Shown piece by piece: positions 18,740-28,017 of a DNA stretch of 64,000 bases (position 1 is its first letter; every line of letters begins with the position of its first letter). The DNA lies in NCBI RefSeq assembly GCF_005924265.1, contig NZ_VCLB01000005.1, positions 62,001 to 126,000 on the forward strand. Reading direction: 5' to 3'. The notes under the pieces are model-generated. The model saw nothing but the letters and a program-made list of their open reading frames with translations, was not told the DNA's origin and did not search any database. Made by a program: the position numbers and the translations under genes. The DNA is from Martelella lutilitoris. Lineage in GTDB: Bacteria > Pseudomonadota > Alphaproteobacteria > Rhizobiales > Rhizobiaceae.

Positions 18740-19345
18740 ATGTTGAAGGCAGTAAGGAAGGCATTCGTCGCGGTCGTGGCGGCGGGCATGCTGGCGGCGG
18801 CCGCGATCACGCCGGCCGCGGCGCATCCCGCGGGCGGTTTTCATGGCGGCGGCTTCCATGGGGGCGGTTTCGGCCATTATCACGGCGTGCCCATGGGGCC
18901 CGGTCCGGCGCTTCACGGCGGGCTCCACGGGCCGGTCGCGCCGCACTGGCACGGAAATCCGGGCGGGCCGGGTTGGCATGGCGGCGGCCGCTACGGGCCG
19001 CATTGGCACGGCAATCCGCCGCCGCCCTACAGGCCGGTCGGTCCCTATCCGGGTCCCTATTTCGGTCCCGTCTATGGCGGTCCTTACGGGCCTTATGGTC
19101 CGGGCTGGTATGGCGGTCCCTACTGGAACAACTGGGGGCCGGCCATCACCTTCGGCGCCGGCGCGCTGATCGGCGGCGGCGTTGCGGCTGCTGCATCGTC
19201 CAGCGATGCTGCCCCGGTTCAGGCCGGCATCAATCCGAAGCACTATCAATGGTGCGAGGACCACTACAAATCCTATCGCGCCTCGGACAACACCTATCAA
19301 CCCTATAACGGGCCACGCAAACAGTGCACCTCGCCCTACTATTGA
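18740..19345 (+). CDS. BA14K-family surface protein, His/Gly/Pro-rich (first copy)
   Basis: 201 residues with a signal peptide (cut near AAAHPAGG, residue ~31). The middle third is a repetitive GGFHGGG / [11 protein letters not shown] / [13 protein letters not shown] tract rich in Gly, His, Pro and Tyr; a glycine-rich hydrophobic segment ([17 protein letters not shown]) follows; the C-terminus is the BA14K motif ([20 protein letters not shown] ... [10 protein letters not shown]). BA14K is a Brucella immunoreactive, lectin-like protein; role elsewhere is unknown. Strong ribosome site AGGAGGAAG. A related gene lies 173 bases downstream. Confidence 0.88.
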   Translation: MLKAVRKAFVAVVAAGMLAAAAITPAAAHPAGGFHGGGFHGGGFGHYHGVPMGPGPALHGGLHGPVAPHWHGNPGGPGWHGGGRYGPHWHGNPPPPYRPVGPYPGPYFGPVYGGPYGPYGPGWYGGPYWNNWGPAITFGAGALIGGGVAAAASSSDAAPVQAGINPKHYQWCEDHYKSYRASDNTYQPYNGPRKQCTSPYY

Positions 19346-19518
19346 GACGGCGCGAGAACACACGAAATGTGACAGCGCGCCTTGCCATTTGACCGGCGGC
19401 GCGCGCCCTTTCTCCTTTCTGAAACGTTAATCTCGGGTTCAGGCAGGCTTGATTAGTCTCTGCCTGTAACCAAGGATTTCGGCGTCCGACCCTTCGGCGC
19501 GGCAAACAGGAGAATGAG

Positions 19519-20025
19519 ATGATCAGATTGGCAAGGAAAACGGCGGCGGCCGCCATTGCCTCCGCATTCATGGCGGTGAGCGTTCTGCCTGCGGAGGCGA
19601 TGCCGGTGATGAAGCCGGCCCCGACGGCGGATAATGCCGTGCAGACGGTGCAGTATCGCGGCGGCGATCGCTATAACGACAATCGCGGCGGCTGGGGTCG
19701 CAATCGCGGCTATAACAACAGGCGCTATTACAACAATGGCGGCTGGGGTTACAATAACGGATGGGGCTATCGTCCGCCACCGCCCGGATACTACTACGAC
19801 AACAATGACAATGCCTGGGTTCCGCTCGCCATTCTCGGCGCGGGCGCGTTGATCATCGGCGGCGCAGTCGCGGCTAACCAGAACCGCCAGCCGCAGCAGA
19901 CCTACGGGCTGAATCCGAAGCATTACCAATGGTGCGAGGCGCGCTACCGCTCCTACCGCCCGTCTGACAATACCTTCCAGCCCTATAACGGCCCGCGCAA
20001 ACAGTGCCTGTCGCCGTATTACTGA
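19519..20025 (+). CDS. BA14K-family surface protein, Asn/Tyr/Gly-rich (second copy)
   Basis: 168 residues with a signal peptide ending at AEA (residue ~31). A Tyr/Asn/Gly/Arg repeat region (YNNRRYYNNGGWGYNNGWGY) replaces the His/Gly tract of the first copy; the hydrophobic glycine-rich segment LAILGAGALIIGGAVAA and the BA14K end ([20 protein letters not shown] ... NGPRKQCLSPYY) are shared, so the two are tandem paralogues. Ribosome site CAGGAG. Followed by a strong bidirectional hairpin terminator. Confidence 0.88.
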   Translation: MIRLARKTAAAAIASAFMAVSVLPAEAMPVMKPAPTADNAVQTVQYRGGDRYNDNRGGWGRNRGYNNRRYYNNGGWGYNNGWGYRPPPPGYYYDNNDNAWVPLAILGAGALIIGGAVAANQNRQPQQTYGLNPKHYQWCEARYRSYRPSDNTFQPYNGPRKQCLSPYY

Positions 20026-20043
20026 TTAGGGTGCAATGAAAAG

Positions 20044-20080
20044 AGAAGAGGCCGCGCACATCAGGAGCGTGGCCTTTTCT
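20044..20080. terminator. Bidirectional rho-independent terminator
   Basis: GGCCGCGC (20050-20057) pairs with GCGTGGCC (20067-20074); the stem extends through AGAAGA/TTTTCT to about 14 pairs, with a U-rich run on each strand. It sits between the second BA14K gene (+) and the antitoxin gene (-), and so can end both transcripts. Confidence 0.75.
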
Positions 20081-20119
20081 ATTACCGAAACCCGTACCCT
20101 CAACACGTAACAGTCAAAA

Positions 20120-20467
20120 TCAAGCGGCTACTGAGACGCGTTTTTTCGGCGTCGCTATGGACAGGCGACCCTGATCGACTTTCGGATTTTTCTTCTTGAT
20201 CACGATATCGATATCGCGGCCGAGCTTGAGGAGCATCCGCAGAATCCTGTCTGACGTTATTCCCTCGAGCTTGCCGTTCATGATTTTGGATACATGGGAC
20301 TGAGGAATTCCCAGTATCTCCCCGGCATCGCGCTGCGTCAGGTGACGGTGCTTGATGATGGATGCCACCTGAATCGCGAGCGCAGCCTTCAGGCTCAGTT
20401 CCTCTGCGTCTGGGAGGCCAAGATCGGCGAAGATGTTGCCCGAGCTTTCTGTAATGTCTTCAATCAT
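20120..20467 (-). CDS. HigA-like antitoxin, XRE helix-turn-helix
   Basis: 115 residues. An XRE helix-turn-helix occupies about 30-85 (IKHRHLTQRDAGEILGIPQSHVSKIMNGKLEGITSDRILRML), with a basic C-terminal tail. It overlaps the 3' end of the toxin gene by four bases (ATGA), and is second in the operon, the order typical of HigBA/Gp49-type type II toxin-antitoxin modules. It should neutralise the toxin and repress the shared promoter. Confidence 0.88.
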   Translation of the reverse strand: MIEDITESSGNIFADLGLPDAEELSLKAALAIQVASIIKHRHLTQRDAGEILGIPQSHVSKIMNGKLEGITSDRILRMLLKLGRDIDIVIKKKNPKVDQGRLSIATPKKRVSVAA

Positions 20468-20835
20468 GTTGCTGGTCTTTTCTTGTAGTCATCCTCGGCG
20501 AGCTTGATCCGAGACTTGATCATTTCGATGTCTTTGGGCGGCGTTTTCTTGCCAGTCTTCGATTTCTTCTGGAAGGCGTGAAGCACGTAAACGACCTCCT
20601 TCAAACGAAGAAGGTAGACGCAACGATAGGTATCGCCATCATGGTCATCGACGATCTCCCAAACGCCGGATCCAACACCTTTGAAGGGTTTGGCGCTGCC
20701 TGGTTTCTGCCCGGCTTGCGCGAACATGAGAGCCGTGCCGATATCCTTCTTCACCCGTTCCGGAAAACCCTGAAGATCCTTCTGGGCGCTTCCCACCCAG
20801 CGACACGGCTTAAGTGCGTCCTTTTTTATACTCAT
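20464..20835 (-). CDS. HigB/RelE-like toxin (phage-derived Gp49 family)
   Basis: 123 residues, matching the Gp49/HigB family of RelE-fold mRNA interferases: LKPCRWVGSAQKDLQGFPERVKKDIGTAL, KPFKGVGSGVWEIVDDHDGDTYRCVYLLRL and VYVLHAFQKKSKTGKKTP. The last motif (HAFQKKSK) is the family's conserved basic end. Predicted to cleave mRNA at the ribosome. First gene of a two-gene operon with the antitoxin; its start lies 45 bases from the end of the rRNA methyltransferase gene, where repeated GAGTATA elements form a likely operator. Confidence 0.88.
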   Translation of the reverse strand: MSIKKDALKPCRWVGSAQKDLQGFPERVKKDIGTALMFAQAGQKPGSAKPFKGVGSGVWEIVDDHDGDTYRCVYLLRLKEVVYVLHAFQKKSKTGKKTPPKDIEMIKSRIKLAEDDYKKRPAT

Positions 20836-20880
20836 TTATGTATACTCCGTCAACCTTAAGCAGGTTTCCCGGAGAGTATG
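20827..20880 (-). promoter_or_regulatory. GAGTATA repeats, candidate operator/promoter of the toxin-antitoxin pair
   Basis: Read on the minus strand, GAGTATA occurs twice as direct repeats 14 bases apart (plus strand TATACTC at 20827-20833 and 20841-20847), and an inverted copy GAGTATG lies on the plus strand at 20874-20880; CGGAGTAT/ATACTCTCCG form an imperfect inverted pair. The first repeat overlaps the toxin start codon. Confidence 0.4.
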
Positions 20881-22134
20881 CTATTTCCGGCTGAGACAGG
20901 CCACCGCCTCGACATGGGCGCTCCAGAAGAACTGGTCGACCGGGACCACAGTGTCGATGCTGTAGCCGCCGTCTCCCAGGATCGAGAGGTCGCGGCCAAG
21001 GGTCTGCGGATTGCAGGATACGGCGACGATGCGGGCGACGTTCGAGCGCGCCAGTTCCTCGGCCTGTTCCTTCGCGCCGGCGCGGGGAGGGTCGAACACG
21101 ACCCCGTCGAAGGGCGCGAGCTCTCGCGGCAGAAGCGGACGGCGGAAAAGGTCGCGCCGCTCCGTTGTCACCTGTTTCAGGCCCTGCCGGTTTCGCACCG
21201 CATGATCGAGCGCTGTCAGCGCCGGGCCGTCGAACTCCACCGCGTGGACGCGCGATTTCGCCGCGAGCCTGAGAGCAAAGGTGCCGAAGCCCGAAAAGAG
21301 GTCGGCCACCCGCTTGCTGCCCCTCAGATGTCTGACGACCAGATCCGTCATCGCCGCTTCGGCGCCGAGCGTCGCCTGGGCAAAGCTTGCCGGCGGCGGA
21401 AACACGCGCGTGCCCGACAGGTTCAGTTCCGGTTTCACCGGTTCGACGATGATCTCGTCGCCGATGGCGAGCCGGTCGATACCCTTGACGGTCATGACTG
21501 CGCGGGTGGCGGCCTGCCGGCGTTTTTCCGACGGCGCCTTGATGCCGGCAAAACTGATGTCGAGCCCGGTCTCGGTCTCCATGACGGCGACGCGGAAGGG
21601 GTCGCTGGTGGAGACCAGAATGCCGGCCAGAAGTTTCAGTGCAGGAAGCCTGGCAAGAAGCGCCGGCGAAAGCACGGGACATTCCTCGATGGCGACGATG
21701 TGATGGCTTTCCGGGCTGGAGAAGCCGAGCAGGATGCCGTTTTCCGTGCGGCGCCCGGCAAAGCTCGCGCGGCGCCGCTCTCCGGGGCCGGAGGTCACCA
21801 GCGGCGCAACCGGACAGTCGATGCCATGGGCGGAAAGCGCGTCGATCACCACCCGCCGCTTGAAGGCGTCATAGGCGGAGCGTTCGAGATGTTGCAGCGA
21901 GCAACCGCCGCAGGTGCCGTTCTCCCCGTCCGGCCCGAAATGGCGGCAGGCCGGCGCGATCCGCTCGGGCGCGGCTTCGAGCAGCGACAGCATGACCGCC
22001 TTCGACTTCTCGCGCGCAACCTTCACTTTCTCGCCGGGCAGTGTGAAGGGGATGAAGACCGGGCCTTGCGCATGGGCGGCAATGCCGTCGCCCTGGCTCC
22101 CGAGCCGTTCGATCTCAAAGGTTTCAGCGGCCAT
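20881..22134 (-). CDS. TrmA/RlmD-family 23S rRNA (uracil-5-)-methyltransferase
   Basis: From ATG 22134 (MAAETFEIERLG) about 417 residues; ATG 22176 would lengthen it by 14 into the tlyA coding region. It has an N-terminal TRAM-like beta domain, an iron-sulfur cysteine set (CRHFGPDGENGTCGGCSLQH), the SAM-binding motif DLFSGFGTFALRLA, the DPPRAG active-site loop and the catalytic cysteine in VSCNPQTLGRD. It makes 5-methyluridine in large-subunit rRNA; RlmC/RlmD specificity cannot be decided. It overlaps the end of tlyA by 11 bases, so they are an operon. Confidence 0.92.
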   Translation of the reverse strand: MAAETFEIERLGSQGDGIAAHAQGPVFIPFTLPGEKVKVAREKSKAVMLSLLEAAPERIAPACRHFGPDGENGTCGGCSLQHLERSAYDAFKRRVVIDALSAHGIDCPVAPLVTSGPGERRRASFAGRRTENGILLGFSSPESHHIVAIEECPVLSPALLARLPALKLLAGILVSTSDPFRVAVMETETGLDISFAGIKAPSEKRRQAATRAVMTVKGIDRLAIGDEIIVEPVKPELNLSGTRVFPPPASFAQATLGAEAAMTDLVVRHLRGSKRVADLFSGFGTFALRLAAKSRVHAVEFDGPALTALDHAVRNRQGLKQVTTERRDLFRRPLLPRELAPFDGVVFDPPRAGAKEQAEELARSNVARIVAVSCNPQTLGRDLSILGDGGYSIDTVVPVDQFFWSAHVEAVACLSRK

Positions 22135-22903
22135 GGCGGTCCAGCCTTTCGGTTGCGCCGGGCTTTTTCCCGGCAAGCAGATATTCGTGGTTTCCGTCGC
22201 CGCCCTCGATCGGGGAGGGGGCGATGCCGAGGCTTTGCCAGCCCTGATCGCGCGCCAGCCAGTCTTCCAGGTCTTCGGCGATCTTTGGCCCGAGCGCGGG
22301 ATCCTTCAACAGGCCCTTCTTGCCGATATTCTCCTTGCCGGCCTCGAACTGCGGCTTGACCAGAAGCACGCAGACGGCGCCGGGTTCGGCAAGGGCGAGC
22401 GCCGGCGGCAAGGCCAGCTTCAGCGAGATGAAGGAGACGTCCGAGACGACGAAGCCGATGGACCTGTTGCCGATGTCTTCGCGCGCAAGCCGGCGCGCAT
22501 TCAAGCCTTCGAGATTGGTCACGCGGGGATCTGCGGCAAGCCGCCCGGCCATCTGGTCGTGGCCGACATCGACAGCCGTCACATGGGTCGCGCCGCGTTC
22601 CAGCAGCACCTGGGTAAAGCCGCCGGTCGATGCGCCGATGTCAAGCGCATTGGCTCTCTCGGGCGAAAGGCGGAAATGGTCGAGCGCGGCGATCAGCTTC
22701 AGCGCCGCGCGGGAGACATAGGCGCCTGCGGGATCATCGACTGCAATGGCGCTTCCGGCAGGCACGGTCTCGCCTGGCTTTTTCGCGATCCGGCCATTCA
22801 CCGTGACGGCGCCGCGCAGAACGGCGTCGCGCGCCCGCGAGCGGGTTTCGAAATGGTTGAGGCTGACCAGAAGCTGGTCGAGGCGCCGGGCGGTATCGGT
22901 CAT
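22124..22903 (-). CDS. tlyA: TlyA-family rRNA (cytidine-2'-O)-methyltransferase
   Basis: 259 residues: an N-terminal S4 RNA-binding domain (RLDQLLVSLNHFETRSRARDAVLRGAVTVNG) followed by an FtsJ-like methyltransferase domain with DIGASTGGFTQVLLERGA (SAM site) and DVSFISLKLALP. The family 2'-O-methylates cytidines of 16S and/or 23S rRNA; historical annotation as hemolysin is not supported by mechanism. It lies between dxs and the RlmD-like gene, a common rhizobial order. Confidence 0.94.
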   Translation of the reverse strand: MTDTARRLDQLLVSLNHFETRSRARDAVLRGAVTVNGRIAKKPGETVPAGSAIAVDDPAGAYVSRAALKLIAALDHFRLSPERANALDIGASTGGFTQVLLERGATHVTAVDVGHDQMAGRLAADPRVTNLEGLNARRLAREDIGNRSIGFVVSDVSFISLKLALPPALALAEPGAVCVLLVKPQFEAGKENIGKKGLLKDPALGPKIAEDLEDWLARDQGWQSLGIAPSPIEGGDGNHEYLLAGKKPGATERLDRHGR

Positions 22904-22948
22904 ATCCGCTCCATGAACGCATTTGTCGGCAAGCGCAAGCCTTGCCGC

Positions 22949-24868
22949 TCACCCCGTCGTGCCGGTCGAGATGCCGGAGCGGCCGAGCGCGCGGAAGACC
23001 GTATCGACGATCCCGTCGCGATCGAGACCCGCCTTCGCATACATCACTTCGGGTTTGGCCTGTTCCATCCATATATCGGGGAGCACCATCTGGCGCACCC
23101 TGAGCCCGTGGTCGAGCAGGCCTTCATTGGCGATAAACTGGATGACATGTGCGCCGAAGCCGCCGGCCGCGCCTTCCTCGATCGTCACCAGCACCTCGTG
23201 CTGGGTGGCAAGCTGGCGGATGAGGTCATAGTCCAGCGGCTTGGCAAAGCGGGCGTCGGCCACGGTTGTCGAAAGCCCGGCCGCATTCAGCACGGTTGCC
23301 GCCTCGCGACATTCGCCAAGGCGCGTGCCGAAGGAAAGCAGCGCCACCTTCGACCCCTCGGAAATGATCCGGCCCTTGCCGATCTGAAGGATTTCGCCGC
23401 GTTCGGGCAGCTCGATTCCCGTGCCCTCGCCGCGCGGATAGCGGAACGAGATCGGGCCCTCGCTGTAGTCGGCAGCGGTGCGAACCATATGCATCAGCTC
23501 TGCCTCGTCGGCGGCCGCCATCACCACGAAGCCCGGCAGGGTCGCGAGATAGGTCGTGTCGAACGAGCCCGCATGGGTCGGCCCGTCGGCCCCGACAAAG
23601 CCGGCGCGGTCGATCGGGAACCGCACCGGAAGGCCCTGGATCGCGACATCGTGGACCACCTGGTCATAACCGCGCTGCAGGAAGGTGGAGTAAAGCGCGC
23701 AGAAGGGCTTCATCCCCTCGCTGGCAAGCCCGGCGGCGAAGGTGACGGCATGCTGTTCGGCGATGCCGACATCGAAGAGCCGGCTTGGGTAAAGCTCCTG
23801 GAACTTGTCGAGCCCGGTGCCCGACGGCATGGCTGCGGTAATCGCCACCACATTCTCGTCTTGCCTTGCTTCCTCGATCAGCGCCTTGGAAAAAACGGAT
23901 GTATAGCTCGGCGCATTCGGCTTGGATTTCGCCTGTGTGCCGGTCACCACGTCGAAACGGCTGACGGCGTGGCACTTGTCGGCGGCGGCCTCCGCCGGGG
24001 CATAGCCCTTGCCCTTCTGGGTCACGACATGGATCAGCACCGGTCCGCGCGCATTGTCGCGCGCGTTGCGCAGCACCGGCAGCAGGTGCTCGAAGGAGTG
24101 GCCGTCGATCGGGCCGATATGATAGAAGCCGAGCTCCTCGAACATGGTGCCGCCGGTGACGAAGCCGCGCGCATGGCCGACGGCGCGCGAGATCGCCCGG
24201 TCGATCGACTTTCCGAGATAGGAGGTGAGCCGCTTGCCGAAGTCGCGAACCTCGAGATAGGTCTTGCCGGAAGCAAGCCGCGCCAGATAGGCGCTCATCG
24301 CCCCCGTCGGCGGCGCGATCGACATGTCATTGTCGTTGAGGATGACGATCTGGCGGGCGCCAAGCGCGCCGGCATTGTTCAGCGCCTCAAAGGCCATGCC
24401 GGCCGACATCGCGCCGTCGCCGATGACGGAGATGACGTTGCGCGGCGTGTCCTGAAGCCTGGAGGCGACTGCCATGCCGAGGCCAGCGGAAATCGAGGTC
24501 GAGGAATGGCCGGCGCCGAAGGGGTCGTATTCGCTCTCGGCACGACGGGTGAAGCCGGAAAGTCCGTTCTCCTGGCGCAGCGTGCGCATCCGGTCGCGCC
24601 GTCCGGTCAGGATCTTGTGCGGATAGCACTGGTGTCCGACGTCGAAGATCACCCGGTCATGCGGCGTGTTGAAAACCTTGTGGATCGCGATCGTCAACTC
24701 GACGACGCCGAGACCCGCGCCCAGATGCCCGCCGGTGCGCGAAACCGCGTCGATCATCTCCGCGCGCACTTCGCCGGCAAGCTGCGGCAGGTCGCGGTCG
24801 TCCACGTCGCGAAGGTCTGCGGGCAGGTTGATCCGGTCGAGAATGGAGGTTTTGGCCGGTAGCGTCAC
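22949..24868 (-). CDS. dxs: 1-deoxy-D-xylulose-5-phosphate synthase
   Basis: 639 residues, full length for Dxs. Thiamine-diphosphate motif [18 protein letters not shown], the N-terminal substrate histidine region ([32 protein letters not shown]) and the transketolase-type second domain ([18 protein letters not shown]) are all present. It condenses pyruvate and glyceraldehyde 3-phosphate, the first step of the MEP isoprenoid pathway; ispH, the last step, is at 44695. Start [16 protein letters not shown]. Confidence 0.98.
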   Translation of the reverse strand: MTLPAKTSILDRINLPADLRDVDDRDLPQLAGEVRAEMIDAVSRTGGHLGAGLGVVELTIAIHKVFNTPHDRVIFDVGHQCYPHKILTGRRDRMRTLRQENGLSGFTRRAESEYDPFGAGHSSTSISAGLGMAVASRLQDTPRNVISVIGDGAMSAGMAFEALNNAGALGARQIVILNDNDMSIAPPTGAMSAYLARLASGKTYLEVRDFGKRLTSYLGKSIDRAISRAVGHARGFVTGGTMFEELGFYHIGPIDGHSFEHLLPVLRNARDNARGPVLIHVVTQKGKGYAPAEAAADKCHAVSRFDVVTGTQAKSKPNAPSYTSVFSKALIEEARQDENVVAITAAMPSGTGLDKFQELYPSRLFDVGIAEQHAVTFAAGLASEGMKPFCALYSTFLQRGYDQVVHDVAIQGLPVRFPIDRAGFVGADGPTHAGSFDTTYLATLPGFVVMAAADEAELMHMVRTAADYSEGPISFRYPRGEGTGIELPERGEILQIGKGRIISEGSKVALLSFGTRLGECREAATVLNAAGLSTTVADARFAKPLDYDLIRQLATQHEVLVTIEEGAAGGFGAHVIQFIANEGLLDHGLRVRQMVLPDIWMEQAKPEVMYAKAGLDRDGIVDTVFRALGRSGISTGTTG

Positions 24869-24931
24869 GTCGTAAGCCTCATGCGCGAAACGGTCGCGCG
24901 TTTCCTGTTTCTAAATCGGTTCTAGCGAATT

Positions 24932-25861
24932 TCAGCGTCCGGGCAAAGGAACAAATTCCGCTTCATCGCCGGGGACAAGCCCGAATCGGCCCTGCCGCCA
25001 GTCTTCCTTGGCCTGCTCGATACGCTCCTTCGAAGAGGAGACGAAATTCCACCAGATATGCCGCGGTTTTTCCAGAGCCGCTCCTCCAAAAAGCATGAGA
25101 CGGCATCCGTGTTCCCCCGAACCCGAAATCGTGATCGTGTCGAGGGGCGCCAGAACCAGCAATTGCTCCGGGCCAAACCGATCGCCGGCGATCTCCACTT
25201 CGCCTTCCAGCACATAGATCGCGCGCTCTTCATGCTCGGCGGGAAAGGAAAACCGCGCGCCGGGCCTGAGCGCGAGATCGACGAACAGCGTGTCGGAGAA
25301 GGTCCGTACATTAGCCTTCAGACCGCAGAAATCGCCAAGCACCACGCGCCCGCTGACGCCCGCCTCCGAGATCGTTGGCAGCGCGTTCTTTTCCGTATGG
25401 CCGAAGGTCGGGTCGGTCTCCTCGTCGTTCTCCGGCAGGGCGAGCCATGTCTGGACGCCGGACAGCGCATGCGGGCGCAGCCTGAGATCCTCCGGCGTGC
25501 GCTCTGAATGAACGATGCCGCGTCCCGCCGTCATCAGGTTGACGTCGCCGGGGCGGATGACGGTGTGGTTGCCGAGTGTGTCGCGATGGCCGATTTCGCC
25601 CATGGTGAGATAGGTCACGGTCGAAAGCCCGATATGGGGATGCGGCTTGACGTCGAGCGCCTCGCCATTGCCGCCGAAACGTGCCGGGCCCATGCGGTCA
25701 AAGAAGATGAAAGGCCCAACGAGTCTGCGCTTGATCGTCGGCAGCGCGCGACGCACCTCGAAGCCGCCGATATCGCTGGTGCGCGGGATGATCAACTGCG
25801 AGACGGCATTGCACGACTGTGCGTCGCCGAATTCGGGGTCTTGTCCGGGGAAAAACGACAT
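24932..25861 (-). CDS. Pirin-family protein
   Basis: From ATG 25861, preceded by AGAAAGG, the protein has about 309 residues (a start at 25894 would add 11). The pirin N-terminal cupin is complete, with metal ligands in HPHIGLSTVTYL (two His) and the later HSERTPED (His and Glu). Pirins are bicupin Fe(II) proteins; some are quercetin dioxygenases, others regulators, so the specific role is open. Sits between xseB and dxs on the same strand. Confidence 0.9.
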   Translation of the reverse strand: MSFFPGQDPEFGDAQSCNAVSQLIIPRTSDIGGFEVRRALPTIKRRLVGPFIFFDRMGPARFGGNGEALDVKPHPHIGLSTVTYLTMGEIGHRDTLGNHTVIRPGDVNLMTAGRGIVHSERTPEDLRLRPHALSGVQTWLALPENDEETDPTFGHTEKNALPTISEAGVSGRVVLGDFCGLKANVRTFSDTLFVDLALRPGARFSFPAEHEERAIYVLEGEVEIAGDRFGPEQLLVLAPLDTITISGSGEHGCRLMLFGGAALEKPRHIWWNFVSSSKERIEQAKEDWRQGRFGLVPGDEAEFVPLPGR

Positions 25862-25900
25862 TACGGCACCTTTCTCAGCGCCGGGCGCTGTCAATCGGCC

Positions 25901-26155
25901 TCAGGCCTCATCAAGCGGTTCGGTTCCGGCGGGCTTTCCCTCGCGGTCCAGCCTGATTTTCTCGACGCGCGCCTCGGCGGCATTCAGAAGCCTTTCGCAG
26001 TGCTTCTTCAACTCTTCGCCGCGCGCATAGATTGCGATTGATTCATCCAGCGCCACGTCGCCGCGTTCAAGCCGCGCAACAATCCGCTCGAGCTCGTCTA
26101 CGGCGCGCTCGAAGGTAAGTTCGCCAACGGCGGTCGGCTTTGCCGGATCGGTCAT
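25901..26155 (-). CDS. xseB: Exodeoxyribonuclease VII small subunit
   Basis: From ATG 26155 (AGGCAGGA upstream) 84 residues; an earlier ATG at 26191 lacks a ribosome site. XseB motif: [45 protein letters not shown]. The small subunit binds XseA (encoded elsewhere) to form the single-strand exonuclease VII. Typical rhizobial position upstream of dxs. Confidence 0.95.
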   Translation of the reverse strand: MTDPAKPTAVGELTFERAVDELERIVARLERGDVALDESIAIYARGEELKKHCERLLNAAEARVEKIRLDREGKPAGTEPLDEA

Positions 26156-26429
26156 AGTCCTGCCTCTTGAATTTTCGATCATTGCCCGCACTTAACGCGA
26201 CGGGACCGTTCAGGCAAGGTAATGCAAGGCGGCGCGATTGCAAGCAGAGGCAGGGTTTTCCTGTCTGGCCTGACGGGCGCTAACCATTCCCTGACCGCAT
26301 CGTTTCATTTGATGTGGAAAGGTTCTATAGAACGAATGAGCCGTGCCGCGTTGCGGGGGCTTTGAAGACCGAGGTTTTGCGTAACGCGTCGCAAGTCCCA
26401 TGAAGGGCAGGCGGCCGGGAAGGTGTCCG

Positions 26430-26828
26430 ATGGACGACAGGCATCCGGAGCGAATTGAACTGCGCGTTCCCTACCGGGATATCGATATGCACGGCCGCAT
26501 GCACACGGCCGCCTATATCGAGCACGCGGAAGAGGCGCTTGCGCATTTCTGGCGCTTTCGACCCGAGGTCGAGAACGAGCCGGCCTATGTGGTGCGCAAG
26601 GTCGGCTGCACCTATTACCGAGGCCTGCGCAATGGCGAACTCGCGCAACTGACGGTCAGGGCGGCCAAGATCGGCGGCAAGTCGATCGGCTTCAATGTCG
26701 CCGTGCAGACCGGAAACGAGATCGCCGCCGAGGTCGAGCTTCTGTGGAGCGCCGTCAATCGCGACAGCGGCGAGCCCGCGCCGCTTCCCGAAGCGACACG
26801 GGACTGGCTTTATTCCTTCCTCGACTGA
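26430..26828 (+). CDS. Thioesterase, 4-hydroxybenzoyl-CoA thioesterase-like hotdog
   Basis: From ATG 26430 (GGGAAGG seven bases upstream) 132 residues. Hotdog motif YRDIDMHGRMHTAAYIEHAEEALAHFWRF: the Asp in DxDMHG corresponds to the catalytic residue of 4HBT-type enzymes. It should cleave an acyl-CoA thioester in the cytosol; the substrate is unknown. Alone on the plus strand, convergent with bioY. Confidence 0.85.
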   Translation: MDDRHPERIELRVPYRDIDMHGRMHTAAYIEHAEEALAHFWRFRPEVENEPAYVVRKVGCTYYRGLRNGELAQLTVRAAKIGGKSIGFNVAVQTGNEIAAEVELLWSAVNRDSGEPAPLPEATRDWLYSFLD

Positions 26829-26833
26829 GCGCT

Positions 26834-27397
26834 TCAGGAAGATCGCCGCGGCAGCAGAGGGTAGCCTACCATCACCGCGCGGGCGGCAAGGGCGGCAAGA
26901 ACGGCCTTGATCACGTCGCCGGGCACGAAGGCTGCCGATCCCGCCACGGCCTTCGATATGCCGAGACCGACCCCGAAGGCGAGCCAGGCGACGCCGAAGA
27001 AATAGACCACCACGATTCCGCCCATGGCCGCGGCAATGAAGAAGCCGAATGTCTGGCGCACAGCGCTCTTGGTATCGGCGTGCATTTCCGCAAGGCCGCC
27101 GGCGATATAGGCGCCCGGCAGCCAGCCGATGAGGAAGCCGGCCGTGGGGCCGACGAAGGCGCCCAGTCCGCCGCGCCCGCCGGAAAGCACCGGCAGGCCG
27201 ATGGCGACCAGCACGAACATGAGAAGCACGGCAGCTGCGCCGCGCCTGCGCCCGAGAATGAGGCCGGCAAGCATGACGCCGAGCGTCTGCGCGGTGATCG
27301 GTACCGGGACGAAGGCGAGCGGGATCGGCGGAAGAATGCCGAGCGCCACGATGATGGCCGTGAAAAGCGAAACCAGAACCAGGTCGCGTGAGGTCAT
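26834..27397 (-). CDS. bioY: Biotin transporter substrate-binding S component BioY
   Basis: 187 residues, about six hydrophobic helices, with BioY signatures [27 protein letters not shown] and GGRGGLGAFVGPTAGFLIGWLPGAYIAGGL. It binds biotin in the membrane. Last gene of a bioM-bioN-bioY operon on the minus strand; its start overlaps the end of bioN by four bases. Confidence 0.95.
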   Translation of the reverse strand: MTSRDLVLVSLFTAIIVALGILPPIPLAFVPVPITAQTLGVMLAGLILGRRRGAAAVLLMFVLVAIGLPVLSGGRGGLGAFVGPTAGFLIGWLPGAYIAGGLAEMHADTKSAVRQTFGFFIAAAMGGIVVVYFFGVAWLAFGVGLGISKAVAGSAAFVPGDVIKAVLAALAARAVMVGYPLLPRRSS

Positions 27398-28017
27398 TTC
27401 GTCTTCCTTTTTTCCTGCCCGCCGCGAATGCCGCGGGCGTCAATCGCATCGGCGATACTGTCGGCGTCCCGCAAGGTCAAGATGATCAGCGGGACGATCG
27501 CGCCGGATGGCCTGAAGCGGATGCCCCGCGCCCGGTGCGCGTCGCGAATGGCGTGATAGCGTTGAAGGATATCCGGCACGAAGCGGATGACAAGCCCGAC
27601 CGCAAGGCCGATGTCGGCCGCCTTGAGAAGGCCGGCGCGCTCGAGCGGCATGGCGAAGCGCGTAACCGTGTCGATGAAGGCCGGAACCGGCGTCGCTGCC
27701 GTGATCGCGGCGGCCAGGAACATCAGCGCCGAAAGCCTGAGGACGGAGACGGCCGCCACCTGCCAGGGACTGAAGATCAGGTTGAAACCGCCGACAAGAA
27801 GGATTGCCGCCCCGATCGGAACGAGCCGGGCGAAGGCCTGGCGGGGTCGCATCGGCAGCGAGAAGTACAGCCCGGCGGCAAAGGCAAGCAGCACGCCGAG
27901 GAAAACGAGGCTGTCCGACAGAAACACGGCGATGGAAAAGACCACGAGGCCGCCGAGCTTGAGGCCCGGGGACAGGCGGTGCAGGAACGTGTTGCCCTCG
28001 ACATAAAGCGACTGCAT
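27394..28017 (-). CDS. bioN: Energy-coupling factor transmembrane component (BioN/EcfT)
   Basis: 207 residues with about five helices and the two EcfT coupling motifs at the end of cytosolic helices (HRARGIRFRP and AIDARGIRGG). Overlaps bioM by one base and bioY by four, so translation is coupled. It joins the S component BioY to the ATPase BioM. Confidence 0.93.
   Translation of the reverse strand: MQSLYVEGNTFLHRLSPGLKLGGLVVFSIAVFLSDSLVFLGVLLAFAAGLYFSLPMRPRQAFARLVPIGAAILLVGGFNLIFSPWQVAAVSVLRLSALMFLAAAITAATPVPAFIDTVTRFAMPLERAGLLKAADIGLAVGLVIRFVPDILQRYHAIRDAHRARGIRFRPSGAIVPLIILTLRDADSIADAIDARGIRGGQEKRKTK

Noticed and set aside
19346-19518. GCGCGCC/GGCGCGC hairpin between the BA14K genes as terminator
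   Set aside because: Seven-pair stem with a long loop and only a C/T-mixed tail (CCCTTTCTCC); too weak to list as a feature.
21914-24862. 982-residue plus-strand open frame across tlyA and dxs
   Set aside because: Antisense shadow of two well-conserved minus-strand genes; composition is unlike a real protein.
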